Source: Altererythrobacter sp. (GTDB lineage Bacteria > Pseudomonadota > Alphaproteobacteria > Sphingomonadales > Sphingomonadaceae). Taken from it: a DNA stretch of 37,569 nucleotides. Positions 1 through 6,985 of this stretch are shown here, in pieces. The notes below the pieces were generated by a model. That model was not told the DNA's origin. It made no database searches and worked only from the letters and a program-made list of their open reading frames with translations. The stretch covers positions 1 to 37,569 of the forward strand of contig JAEULJ010000008.1 in NCBI GenBank assembly GCA_016793865.1, in the 5' to 3' direction. Numbering within the stretch: position 1 is the first letter of the stretch; every line of letters begins with the position of its first letter. The position numbers and the translations under genes are program-made.

Positions 1-125
1 CCGGCACGCAAACGCTCGATCTTTCCCGCATCACGATCAATGCAAACCACATCGTGACCGAAATCCGCAAAACACGCCCCGGAAACCAATCCAACGTAAC
101 CAGAACCAACCAGCGCTATCTTCAT
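1..125 (-). CDS. ugd: UDP-glucose 6-dehydrogenase, N-terminal part (cut by window edge)
   Basis: Only the first 41 codons are present; the gene runs off the left edge. The minus-strand reading starts with ATG at 125-123 and gives [19 protein letters not shown], followed by a hydrophobic beta strand ending in CIDRD. This is the N-terminal NAD-binding Rossmann fold of UDP-glucose/GDP-mannose dehydrogenases, with the GSGYVG dinucleotide motif at residues 8-13 and the acidic residue closing the second strand. The family oxidises UDP-glucose to UDP-glucuronate for exopolysaccharide or lipopolysaccharide synthesis. The gene is divergent from galE across 223 bases, which fits a surface-polysaccharide role. 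A GDP-mannose dehydrogenase cannot be fully excluded from this fragment. Confidence 0.85.
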   Translation of the reverse strand, partial: MKIALVGSGYVGLVSGACFADFGHDVVCIDRDAGKIERLRA

Positions 126-348
126 CGATTCCAGTCCTCGTGGTTGCGCCCGGTGGCAGGCGCCGAATGTGATCCTTGGCGGAGCCCCGCGCGCCTGTCA
201 TCGGCGAGTCCGGGTGTAAAGCGCGCCGCGCCCGGAATTCCCCCTATCGCACATCTCGTCACAACCAGGTAAACGGCGCACGCCAGCTCTTTCGCGGGCC
301 ACCTGCGCCACCATTTGCGCGGATCGATGGCTGTGTTAGCGGGGCGGG

Positions 349-1353
349 ATGAATACAGCGATCAAGTGCCCCGTGCTCGTTTCGGGCGGTGCGGGCTTCA
401 TCGGCAGCCACGCCGTGCTGGCGCTGCGCGATGCCGGCTGGCCCGTGGCGGTCATCGACAATCTCGTTACCGGCTTCCGCGGTGCGGTTCCCGACGGCGT
501 CCCCTTCTACGAAGGCGACATCGCCGACGAGGCGCTGGTGCGGCGCGCCTTCGCCGAGCAGGGGATTGCGGCGGTGATGCATTTCGCCGGATCGGTGGTG
601 GTGCCTGAATCGGTGCGTGACCCGCTGAAATACTACGACAACAACACCGGCCGCACCCGCGCATTCCTGGCCACCGCGATCGCCAGCGGGATGCGGCATT
701 TCATCTTCAGCTCCACCGCCGCGGTCTATGGCGTGGCCACCGACGGGATGGTTTCGGAGGGTTCGCCCACGCTGCCGATCAACCCCTATGGCTGGTCCAA
801 GCTGATGACCGAGCGGATGCTGGCCGACGCGAGCGCGGCGCACGGGTTCAACTTCTGCGCGCTGCGCTATTTCAACGTCGCGGGCGCCGATCCGCAGGGC
901 CGCAGCGGCCAGTCTACCGCCGGGGCGACCCATCTCATCAAGGTCGCCTGCGAAGCGGCCACTGGCAAGCGCTCGCACGTCGATGTCTTCGGCACCGACT
1001 TCGCGACCCCCGACGGAACCGGCGTGCGCGACTACATCCATGTGAGCGACCTCGCCGCCGCCCACGTGCTGGCCCTGGCGGAGCTCGCTGGCCGACCGGA
1101 CCAGTCGATGACGATGAACTGCGGCTACGGGCGCGGCTATTCGGTGCTCGAGGTGCTGGACGCGGTGGACCGGGTCACCAACATGACGGTGGAGCGCCGC
1201 ATGCAGCCGCGCCGCGATGGCGATCCGGGCTGCCTGGTTTCCGACCCCTCGCGAATCCGCGAAACGCTCGACTGGACGCCCCGGCACGACGATCTCGACA
1301 GTATCGTGGCCCATGCGCTGGCGTGGGAACGGCGGCTGGGCCAGCGCGGCTGA
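349..1353 (+). CDS. galE: UDP-glucose 4-epimerase
   Basis: 334 residues, the normal length for GalE. It interconverts UDP-glucose and UDP-galactose with tightly bound NAD in the cytoplasm. The short-chain dehydrogenase fold is visible: the GGAGFIG NAD motif at residues 13-19, the acidic D37 closing the second strand, the HFAG segment at 78-81, the S-S-T stretch at 121-123 that supplies the catalytic Ser/Thr, and the YGWSK catalytic Tyr147/Lys151 pair. The substrate-domain sequence ALRYFNVAGADP is typical of GalE. The start at 349 is preceded by a GGGGCGGG purine run. The neighbour ugd, on the opposite strand, also makes a sugar nucleotide, so the pair probably serves capsule, LPS or EPS synthesis. 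Confidence 0.93.
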   Translation: MNTAIKCPVLVSGGAGFIGSHAVLALRDAGWPVAVIDNLVTGFRGAVPDGVPFYEGDIADEALVRRAFAEQGIAAVMHFAGSVVVPESVRDPLKYYDNNTGRTRAFLATAIASGMRHFIFSSTAAVYGVATDGMVSEGSPTLPINPYGWSKLMTERMLADASAAHGFNFCALRYFNVAGADPQGRSGQSTAGATHLIKVACEAATGKRSHVDVFGTDFATPDGTGVRDYIHVSDLAAAHVLALAELAGRPDQSMTMNCGYGRGYSVLEVLDAVDRVTNMTVERRMQPRRDGDPGCLVSDPSRIRETLDWTPRHDDLDSIVAHALAWERRLGQRG

Positions 1354-1465
1354 GCGGCGCGGGGGGCGGTTTCGGCGGGCAGGAACGCGGCGCGCACGGC
1401 TTGCACGGGGCGTGCCGAGTAACCAGCTTGCCGGCATCCCTCTTCCCCCTCGCAAGGACGCGCGC

Positions 1466-2374
1466 ATGGCCGATACCCCCGATCCCGCTCTCAACCAGCC
1501 GGCAGGCTACGTCCCGCCAACGGTATGGGCCCCCAATGCCGCAAGCGGCGGCGCCTTCGCCAGCATCAACCGCCCGGTCTCCGGCGCCACGCATGAACGC
1601 GAGCTCCGGGTGGGTGAGCACCCGCTCCAGCTCTATTCGCTGGGCACGCCCAATGGGGTAAAGGTGACCATAATGCTGGAGGAGCTGCTCGCCGCCGGCC
1701 ATGCCGGGGCGGAATACGATGCCTGGCTGATCGACATCGGCAAGGGCGACCAGTTCGGCAGCGGCTTCGTGGCGATCAATCCCAATTCCAAGATTCCCGC
1801 CCTGGTGGACCGGTCGCTTGACCCTCCGCTGGCACTGTTCGAATCGGGTTCCATCCTGCTGTATCTGGCGGAGAAGTTCGGCGCTTTCCTGCCCGCCGAA
1901 GCCGGCCCCCGCACGGCCGCGATCAACTGGCTGATGTGGCAGATGGGCAGCGCGCCTTTCGTGGGTGGCGGCTTCGGCCATTTCTACGCCTATGCGCCGA
2001 TGAAGATCGAATATGCGATCGACCGCTACGCGATGGAGACCAAGCGCCAGCTTCATGTTCTGGACACCCATCTGGCACAAAACGAATATATGGCTGGCGG
2101 CCAATACAGCGTGGCCGACATGGCGATCTGGCCGTGGTACGGCGGCATCGTCACCGGCATCTACGGCGCTCAGGAATTCCTCGATGTCGCCGAGTACACG
2201 CATCTGCTGCGCTGGGTGGAGCAGGTCGGCGCGCGCCCGGCGGTGCAACGCGGGCGGATGGTCAACCGCACCTTCGGCTCGCCCGATACGCAACTTCGCG
2301 AACGGCACGCGGCGAGCGATTTCGAGAACAACCGCGAGGACCTGGTGATCGCGAGGGGCGGCACGCGGGTATAG
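1466..2374 (+). CDS. yghU: YghU-type glutathione transferase / disulfide-bond oxidoreductase
   Basis: 302 residues starting at ATG 1466, with an AAGGA ribosome site 7 bases upstream; a longer frame upstream overlaps galE and is not used. The protein reads almost line for line like the YghU branch of the GST superfamily: a leader of about 50 residues, a thioredoxin-like domain with LYSLGTPNGVKVTIMLEEL, the cis-proline segment NPNSKIPAL, and the glutathione-binding ESGSILLYLAEKFG. An all-helical C-terminal domain follows, with GSAPFVGGGFGHFY and DMAIWPWYGG. In the family the enzyme binds two glutathiones and reduces disulfides or organic hydroperoxides in the cytosol. It lies 112 bases after galE on the same strand but has no obvious functional link to it. 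Confidence 0.92.
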   Translation: MADTPDPALNQPAGYVPPTVWAPNAASGGAFASINRPVSGATHERELRVGEHPLQLYSLGTPNGVKVTIMLEELLAAGHAGAEYDAWLIDIGKGDQFGSGFVAINPNSKIPALVDRSLDPPLALFESGSILLYLAEKFGAFLPAEAGPRTAAINWLMWQMGSAPFVGGGFGHFYAYAPMKIEYAIDRYAMETKRQLHVLDTHLAQNEYMAGGQYSVADMAIWPWYGGIVTGIYGAQEFLDVAEYTHLLRWVEQVGARPAVQRGRMVNRTFGSPDTQLRERHAASDFENNREDLVIARGGTRV

Positions 2375-2383
2375 CGATTTTCC

Positions 2384-2412
2384 TTGACATGATGTGCCAT
2401 ATTGGTTATTTA
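2384..2412 (+). promoter_or_regulatory. Strong sigma-70-like promoter with no gene directly downstream
   Basis: TTGACA (2384-2389), a 17-base spacer, then TATTTA (2407-2412). This is a near-consensus housekeeping promoter in otherwise GC-rich DNA, 9 bases after the yghU stop. No convincing reading frame follows for about 300 bases, so it either gives the PEP-CTERM gene a long leader or makes a small RNA. Confidence 0.5.
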
Positions 2413-2614
2413 CTGGGACTCGCTTGAGAACGAGGTCGCTATGTCTTGCCAACATCAATCGCCGCATTCGCTCGGCATCGTCGACTGCCGAAGTTTCTTC
2501 CCTTCCCCGAGATCAGGACCGGGCGATCTGCCAGATCGATTTGATCGACGGCCATTTCGCCCGGGATGATGGCGATCTTCGAGCTGTCCCATTTCGGCAC
2601 GAGGTTTTGCGAAT

Positions 2615-2630
2615 TTGCTGACGTCAGCAA
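2615..2630. promoter_or_regulatory. Perfect 16-bp palindrome, candidate activator (PrsR-like) site
   Basis: TTGCTGACGTCAGCAA is its own reverse complement. Its centre lies about 68 bases before the start expected from the sigma-54 promoter at 2665-2680, which is a usual place for a bound sigma-54 activator. PEP-CTERM genes in several bacteria depend on RpoN and the PrsK/PrsR two-component pair. Naming PrsR here is inference. Confidence 0.5.
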
Positions 2631-2664
2631 TGCTTATTGTTATCCGATGCCAGCTTGCCGGTCT

Positions 2665-2680
2665 TGGCGCGTGGTTTGCC
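2665..2680 (+). promoter_or_regulatory. Sigma-54 (RpoN) promoter for the PEP-CTERM gene
   Basis: TGGCGC-N5-TTGCC, with GG at 2666-2667 and GC at 2678-2679 separated by exactly 10 bases. This matches the -24/-12 consensus TGGCAC-N5-TTGCW at all key positions. The expected transcript start is near 2691, 46 bases before the ATG at 2737. Confidence 0.65.
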
Positions 2681-2698
2681 GGGGGCTGACAGCGAATC

Positions 2699-2715
2699 GT
2701 TCCGATTGTCGGAAC
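2699..2715. promoter_or_regulatory. Inverted repeat in the PEP-CTERM gene leader
   Basis: GTTCCGA-TTG-TCGGAAC, 7-bp perfect arms with a 3-base centre, lying between the predicted sigma-54 start and the ribosome site GGGGGAA (2722-2728). It could be a repressor site or a small mRNA hairpin. Confidence 0.4.
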
Positions 2716-2736
2716 AAGCCTGGGGGAATTTGCGAC

Positions 2737-3579
2737 ATGAAGATTTCAATGGCCGCCATCGCCGCCGTCGCGGCGCTCCTGCCGGTGAGCGCGCAGGCAG
2801 CAACGCTCGTCTACAATGATTTCTCGAACACGAGCGGCCTCAAGATCAACGGAAATTCCGCGACTGCGACCGATGGCAGCGGCCGCAAGGTGCTGCGGGT
2901 GACGCCTTCCGCCCCGAACCAGAGCGGCAGCGTCTTCTCCACCACGCCGATCACGTTCAGCGCGAACTACAGCTTCTCCACCCGGTTCACCTTCAACTTC
3001 AATGCCCAGGGCAACGGTGGCGCGGATGGCCTGGTCTTCGTGATCCAGCCGAACGCCAACGATGTCGGCGCGCTCGGCGGCGGCATCGGCTATCAGGGCA
3101 TCGGCAACAGCATCGGCATCGAGTTCGACAGCTGGTACAATTCTCCATACGACCCCAACGAAAACCACGTCGGCATCAATTTTAATGGCAACATCGCCTC
3201 GGCTCCCGTCATCACCTCGCCATTCCTGCTGGACAGCGGGCAGGATTTCACTGCCTGGATCGACTACAACGGGGCGACCCAGTCGCTCGAGGTTCGCTTC
3301 GCGAACAGCGACAGCCGTCCCGCGACAGCCTTGCTGAGCACAAACGTCGACCTCGCCGGTGTGGTGGGCAATCCCAACGCCTTCGTGGGCTTCACCTCGG
3401 GCACCGGGGCCGCGCAGGCGAACCACGATGTAATCAACTGGGAATTCCGCGACACGTTCGCCCCGATCGGCGGCGCGGTTCCGGAGCCCGCCACCTGGGC
3501 GATGCTGATCCTCGGCTTCGGCATCCTGGGCGGCGCGATGCGCCGGCGGGCGGCAGGCGGAACGCTCACGCTGGCCTGA
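2737..3579 (+). CDS. PEP-CTERM exported protein with L-type lectin-like domain
   Basis: 280 residues from ATG 2737, chosen because a Sec signal peptide follows (MKISMAAIAAVAALLPVSAQA) and GGGGGAA sits 8 bases upstream; the longer upstream frame has no secretory start. Residues 22-240 are rich in beta strands, Asn, Gly and aromatics (DGLVFVIQ, GIGIEFDSWYN, NHVGINFNG), like L-type/legume-lectin folds that bind sugars. The tail is a textbook PEP-CTERM sorting signal: PEP at 249-251, a hydrophobic helix WAMLILGFGILGGA and a basic MRRR end. In the family, exosortase/EpsH recognises PEP, cuts it and helps attach or release the protein at the envelope with exopolysaccharide. Its sigma-54 promoter and the nearby ugd/galE fit a biofilm or matrix role. 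The exact ligand is unknown. Confidence 0.88.
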   Translation: MKISMAAIAAVAALLPVSAQAATLVYNDFSNTSGLKINGNSATATDGSGRKVLRVTPSAPNQSGSVFSTTPITFSANYSFSTRFTFNFNAQGNGGADGLVFVIQPNANDVGALGGGIGYQGIGNSIGIEFDSWYNSPYDPNENHVGINFNGNIASAPVITSPFLLDSGQDFTAWIDYNGATQSLEVRFANSDSRPATALLSTNVDLAGVVGNPNAFVGFTSGTGAAQANHDVINWEFRDTFAPIGGAVPEPATWAMLILGFGILGGAMRRRAAGGTLTLA

Positions 3580-3600
3580 GTGCTTTCGGAAGGGAAGGAT

Positions 3601-3634
3601 GACGGAGGGGGATGCGTCCCCCTCCGTCTTCTTT
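3601..3634 (+). terminator. Rho-independent terminator after the PEP-CTERM gene
   Basis: Perfect 12-bp arms GACGGAGGGGGA / TCCCCCTCCGTC around a TGCG loop, followed by TTCTTT, 21 bases after the stop codon. Confidence 0.9.
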
Positions 3635-3987
3635 CGCATTCTCCGGCTGGAACCTGCTTTCGCGGCGCCCGCCCCCTCGTTTCGAGATTCACTGTCCATC
3701 CTGGTTTCCGCGGCGTCGAATCGCGCGGGCCTGGCCGCGCACGCCATGTTGTCGGGACAGCCGTGGCCGGTCGCCGCCGCCGACCGGGTGGAAAGCACAC
3801 TGGACCCCGCCGGCGCGCAATATGCCACGGTGCGCCGCTACCGGCTGTTCGCAGATTACCGCTTGCTTCGGCGGATAAATGCCGGATGACGCGCATTAGT
3901 TGCACATGATCCCAATCCCGCCGCCCGCTACCCGCACGCCCCGCGAGGGCTCGAACCCGCGACGGACGATCTATCTGGAGAGACTGC
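3635..3987 (+). other. 353-base gap before the M3 peptidase gene
   Basis: No convincing gene. A short plus-strand frame from ATG 3745 to 3889 (47 codons, ending RLFADYRLLRRINAG) is possible, but it has no clear ribosome site and no family I recognise; its longer version starts inside the terminator hairpin. The last part carries the ribosome site GGAGAG five bases before ATG 3988. Confidence 0.4.
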
Positions 3988-6255
3988 ATGAGGACTTCCC
4001 TTCTCGCCGCCAGCGCGCTGGCTTCGCTGGTTCTGGCGAGCGGCACGCCCGTGGCCGCTGAGACCAAGGCACCCGCCGCGCATGCCGCCCACGCGCCTGC
4101 CGCTGCCGGTGCGATCCCCAAGGCGACCGGCTATTTCGCGGCCGACAGCACGCTGCCGTTCCACGCGCCCGATTTTACCAAGATCAAGGAGGCCGACTAT
4201 GTCCCGGCCTTCGAGCAGGGCATGGCGATCCAGCGTGCAGAGGTGGCCGCCATCGTGGCCAACCGCGCCGCGCCCACATTCGAGAACACCATCGTCGCCT
4301 ACGAGAAATCGGGCCGCGAGCTGGGCCGCGTGGCGCGCGTGTTCTATGCGCTGACCGGCGCCAACACCACCGACGGGCTCGACGCGATTGACGAGCAGAT
4401 GAGCCCGCGGCTGGCCGCGCACAGCGACGCCATCAACCTCGACCCGGCGTTCTTCGCGCGGGTCAAGGCGGTCTATGACAAGCGCGCCAGCATGACCATG
4501 ACGCCCGAGGATGCCCGCCTGCTCGAGCGCACTTATGACCGCATGGTCCACGCCGGCGCCATGCTCACCCCCGAGCAGCGCGAGCGGGTGAAGGCGATCA
4601 ACTCCGAGCTTTCGACCCTGGCCACGAAATACGGCCAGGATGTCCGCCAGGCGACCGTGGCGGGCGCGGTGTTCGTGACCGACAAGGCCCAGCTCAAGGG
4701 CTTGAGCGATGCGGACATCGCCACCGCCGCCAAGCTGGCCGCGGAAAAGGGCAAGCCGGGCCAGTGGGCGATCGCACTGCAGAACACCACGCAGCAGCCT
4801 CTGTTGCCGACGATGGAGAACCGGCCGCTGCGCGAGCGGCTGTTCAACGCCAGCCTCCACCGCGCCGACGGCCAGGCGGGCACGGGCGACACGCGGGTGC
4901 TGCTGGCCAAGATCGCTGCGCTGCGCGCCGAGAAGGCCAGCCTGTTCGGCAACCCCGACTGGGCGACCTATGCGATGTGGGACCGCATGGCGAAGAACCC
5001 CAAGACCGCGCTCGACTTCATGAACCAGATGGTGCCCGCCCTCGCCGCCACGCAGCGCCGGGAAGCCGCGGAGCTGGACGCGCAGATCAAGAAGGACGGC
5101 GGCGATTTCACCGTCAAGCCGTGGGACTGGTACCGCTACGCCAACAAGGTGAAGGCGGAACGCTACAGCCTCGATGAAGACAAGATGATGGAGTATTTCC
5201 AGATCCAGAAGGTGCTGGAAGACGGCGTGTTTTACATGGCGAACCAGCTTTACGGGCTGAGCTTCAAGCGCCGCACCGATATCCCCGTCTATCACCCCGA
5301 TGTGTGGACCTACACGGTCTATGACAGCGACGGGACCGAGCAGGGGCTGTTCTACTTCGATCCCTATCAGCGGCCCAGCAAGCGCGGCGGCGCGTGGATG
5401 TCGAACTTCGTGGAGCAGAGCTTCCTGTGGGGCAACAAGCCCGTGATCTACAATGTGCTCAACATCCCCAAGGCGCCCGAAGGCTCGCCGCAGCTCGTCA
5501 GCTACGACAACGTCAACACCATGTTCCACGAGTTCGGCCATGCCCTGCACGGCTTGTTCGCGGACCAGAAGTACGAGACGCTGTCCGGCACCGCGACCGC
5601 GCGCGATTTCGTGGAATATCCCAGCCAGGTCCACGAGATGTGGGTGACCGATCCCAAGGTGCTGGCCAACTACGCCAGGCACTACAAGACCGGCGACACA
5701 ATCCCGGCGGCGATGATCGACAAGATCGAGGCCGCGGGCAAGTTCAACCAGGGCTATGATTTCGGCGAGACGGTGGAAGCCGCGCTGCTCGACATGAAGT
5801 GGCACGCGCTGAGCCCGCAGGCCGCCGCCGCGATCGACACGCCCGAGGAGGTCGATGCGTTCGAGGCGAAGGCGCTGGGCGAGACCGGGCTGGAGGTAGG
5901 GCTGATCCCGCCGCGTTACCGCTCGACCTATTTCAACCACATCTTCAGCGATCCGGAGGGCTATTCGGCCGGTTACTACAGCTATCTGTGGACGCAGATG
6001 CTCGATCACGACAGCCGCAAGTGGTTCACCGACAACGGCGGGCTGACGCGCAAGAACGGCGATCATTACCGTGCCACCGTCCTCAGCCGGGGCGGCACGA
6101 TGGACTATTTCGAGATGTTCAAGAACTTCGCCGGCCGTGCGCCCGACATCCAGCCGCTGCTCGAGGCGCGTGGACTGACCGGCGGAACCACCGCGCCGGC
6201 CAAGCCCGCCGACGAGTGCTGCATGGCCAAGAAGGCCGAGCCGGCCAAGAAGTAG
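3988..6255 (+). CDS. dcp: Exported M3-family zinc metallopeptidase (dipeptidyl carboxypeptidase/oligopeptidase)
   Basis: 755 residues with a Sec signal peptide (about residues 1-24, ending PVAAE), so it acts in the periplasm. The M3 zinc site is intact: HEFGH at 514-518, with the third ligand Glu543 in FVEYPSQ 25 residues later. The downstream substrate-binding segment GYYSYLWTQMLDHD is also typical. M3 peptidases of this size cleave short peptides; Dcp removes C-terminal dipeptides. An oligopeptidase A-like activity is also possible, but the secreted form with HEFGHALHG and the YSYLW block fits Dcp best. The C-terminus carries an unusual CC pair and a KK-rich end (CCMAKKAEPAKK). Its stop is one base from the stop of the convergent btuD-like gene, with no terminator between them. 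Confidence 0.9.
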   Translation: MRTSLLAASALASLVLASGTPVAAETKAPAAHAAHAPAAAGAIPKATGYFAADSTLPFHAPDFTKIKEADYVPAFEQGMAIQRAEVAAIVANRAAPTFENTIVAYEKSGRELGRVARVFYALTGANTTDGLDAIDEQMSPRLAAHSDAINLDPAFFARVKAVYDKRASMTMTPEDARLLERTYDRMVHAGAMLTPEQRERVKAINSELSTLATKYGQDVRQATVAGAVFVTDKAQLKGLSDADIATAAKLAAEKGKPGQWAIALQNTTQQPLLPTMENRPLRERLFNASLHRADGQAGTGDTRVLLAKIAALRAEKASLFGNPDWATYAMWDRMAKNPKTALDFMNQMVPALAATQRREAAELDAQIKKDGGDFTVKPWDWYRYANKVKAERYSLDEDKMMEYFQIQKVLEDGVFYMANQLYGLSFKRRTDIPVYHPDVWTYTVYDSDGTEQGLFYFDPYQRPSKRGGAWMSNFVEQSFLWGNKPVIYNVLNIPKAPEGSPQLVSYDNVNTMFHEFGHALHGLFADQKYETLSGTATARDFVEYPSQVHEMWVTDPKVLANYARHYKTGDTIPAAMIDKIEAAGKFNQGYDFGETVEAALLDMKWHALSPQAAAAIDTPEEVDAFEAKALGETGLEVGLIPPRYRSTYFNHIFSDPEGYSAGYYSYLWTQMLDHDSRKWFTDNGGLTRKNGDHYRATVLSRGGTMDYFEMFKNFAGRAPDIQPLLEARGLTGGTTAPAKPADECCMAKKAEPAKK

Positions 6256-6256
6256 G

Positions 6257-6985
6257 CTAGCCCGCTACCAGCGCCCGCCGGCCCGGTTCGCCGAGCCAGC
6301 GCGCGGGGACACCCCAGACGCGCTCGATCACCCGGTGGTCGAGCGCGTCTTCGCATCGCCCCTCCGCCGCGACACGGCCGCTTTCCAGCACCACGGCGCG
6401 ATCGGCGTGGTTCATCGCCAGCGCCAGGTCGTGAAGCACCAGCACCACGCCGGTGCCGCTATCCGCGGCGCAGCGCAGATGCGCCAGCAGGGCGAGCCGA
6501 TGCGCGAGGTCGAGCGCCGCCAGCGGCTCATCCGCGAGTATCCATCGCGGCTCGCCCGCCAGAACCCGCGCCAGCAGCACTCGCGCCGTCTCGCCGCCCG
6601 AGAGCGCCTGGGCACGGCGGCCGGCCAGCGCGGTCAGATCGAGCGCGACGAGCGCGGTCTCCACGGGTTCCGCGCGCCCGTCGCCATGCGGCATCCGCCC
6701 CAGTTCCACCAGGCGGCGAACCGGCACGTCCCAGGCGATCTCGCCGGCTTGCGGCAGGTAGCCGATCGCGCGGGCCCGCTCGCGCGGCGTCATGGCGGCA
6801 AGCGCGGTCTCGCCGAGGCGGACCCCGCCTTGCGCTGGCGCCATCAGCCCGGCCAGGGTTTCGAGCAACGTGGACTTGCCCGCCCCGTTTGGCCCGCAGA
6901 TCGCGGTGATCGTGCCGGGCTCCAGGGCCAGCGTCACATCGGCGAGGCGGCCCGCTATCGTGAGGTTGTGCGCGGCGAGAATCAC
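6257..6985 (-). CDS. btuD: Cobalamin ABC transporter ATP-binding protein (BtuD-like)
   Basis: 242 residues from GTG 6985, which overlaps the permease stop by 4 nt (GTGA), with AGGGGG just upstream. This start is chosen because the ABC domain begins at once (ILAAHNLTIAG). Walker A GPNGAGKST is at residues 31-39, followed by a Q-loop (YLPQ), the signature LSGGE, Walker B ILADEP with a D-loop ALD, and the H-loop histidine in VLHDLALA. It would power uptake through the FecCD permease at the inner membrane. The sequence alone cannot separate cobalamin from iron-siderophore importers; the cobalamin assignment comes from the riboswitch heading the operon. Last gene of a four-gene operon, ending one base from the convergent peptidase gene. 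Confidence 0.85.
   Translation of the reverse strand: MILAAHNLTIAGRLADVTLALEPGTITAICGPNGAGKSTLLETLAGLMAPAQGGVRLGETALAAMTPRERARAIGYLPQAGEIAWDVPVRRLVELGRMPHGDGRAEPVETALVALDLTALAGRRAQALSGGETARVLLARVLAGEPRWILADEPLAALDLAHRLALLAHLRCAADSGTGVVLVLHDLALAMNHADRAVVLESGRVAAEGRCEDALDHRVIERVWGVPARWLGEPGRRALVAG

Larger units (their letters stand above)
2375..2736 (+). other. 362-base regulatory gap before the PEP-CTERM gene
   Basis: No supportable gene. The short frames here have unlikely codon use and no recognisable product. The stretch holds the sigma-70-like promoter at 2384-2412, a 15-base dyad CGATCTG-C-CAGATCG (2524-2538), the 16-bp palindrome at 2615-2630, the sigma-54 promoter at 2665-2680 and a 7-bp inverted repeat at 2699-2715. 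A second GG...TTGC pair at 2596-2610 has 11 bases between GG and GC instead of 10 and is probably not functional. Confidence 0.6.

Noticed and set aside
54..272. Short plus-strand frame over the ugd start
   Set aside because: It overlaps the clear N-terminus of ugd and has no ribosome site or recognisable product.
259..1494. A 411-codon open frame antisense to galE
   Set aside because: Its translation has the composition of an antisense shadow, and galE has every catalytic motif.
2596..2610. Second sigma-54-like box CGGCAC...TTGC
   Set aside because: GG and GC are 11 bases apart instead of 10, which is poorly tolerated, and the good box at 2665 is closer to the gene.
2439..2630. 63-codon minus-strand frame in the gap before the PEP-CTERM gene
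   Set aside because: Codon use is unlike the genes around it, there is no ribosome site, and it covers the regulatory palindrome.
3599..3889. 96-codon plus-strand frame after the PEP-CTERM gene
   Set aside because: It starts inside a strong terminator hairpin and the product shows no known motif. A shorter version from 3745 is noted only as a possibility.
3928..6066. A 712-codon open frame antisense to the M3 peptidase gene
   Set aside because: Same cause: a low-complexity product over a gene with an intact zinc site and signal peptide.
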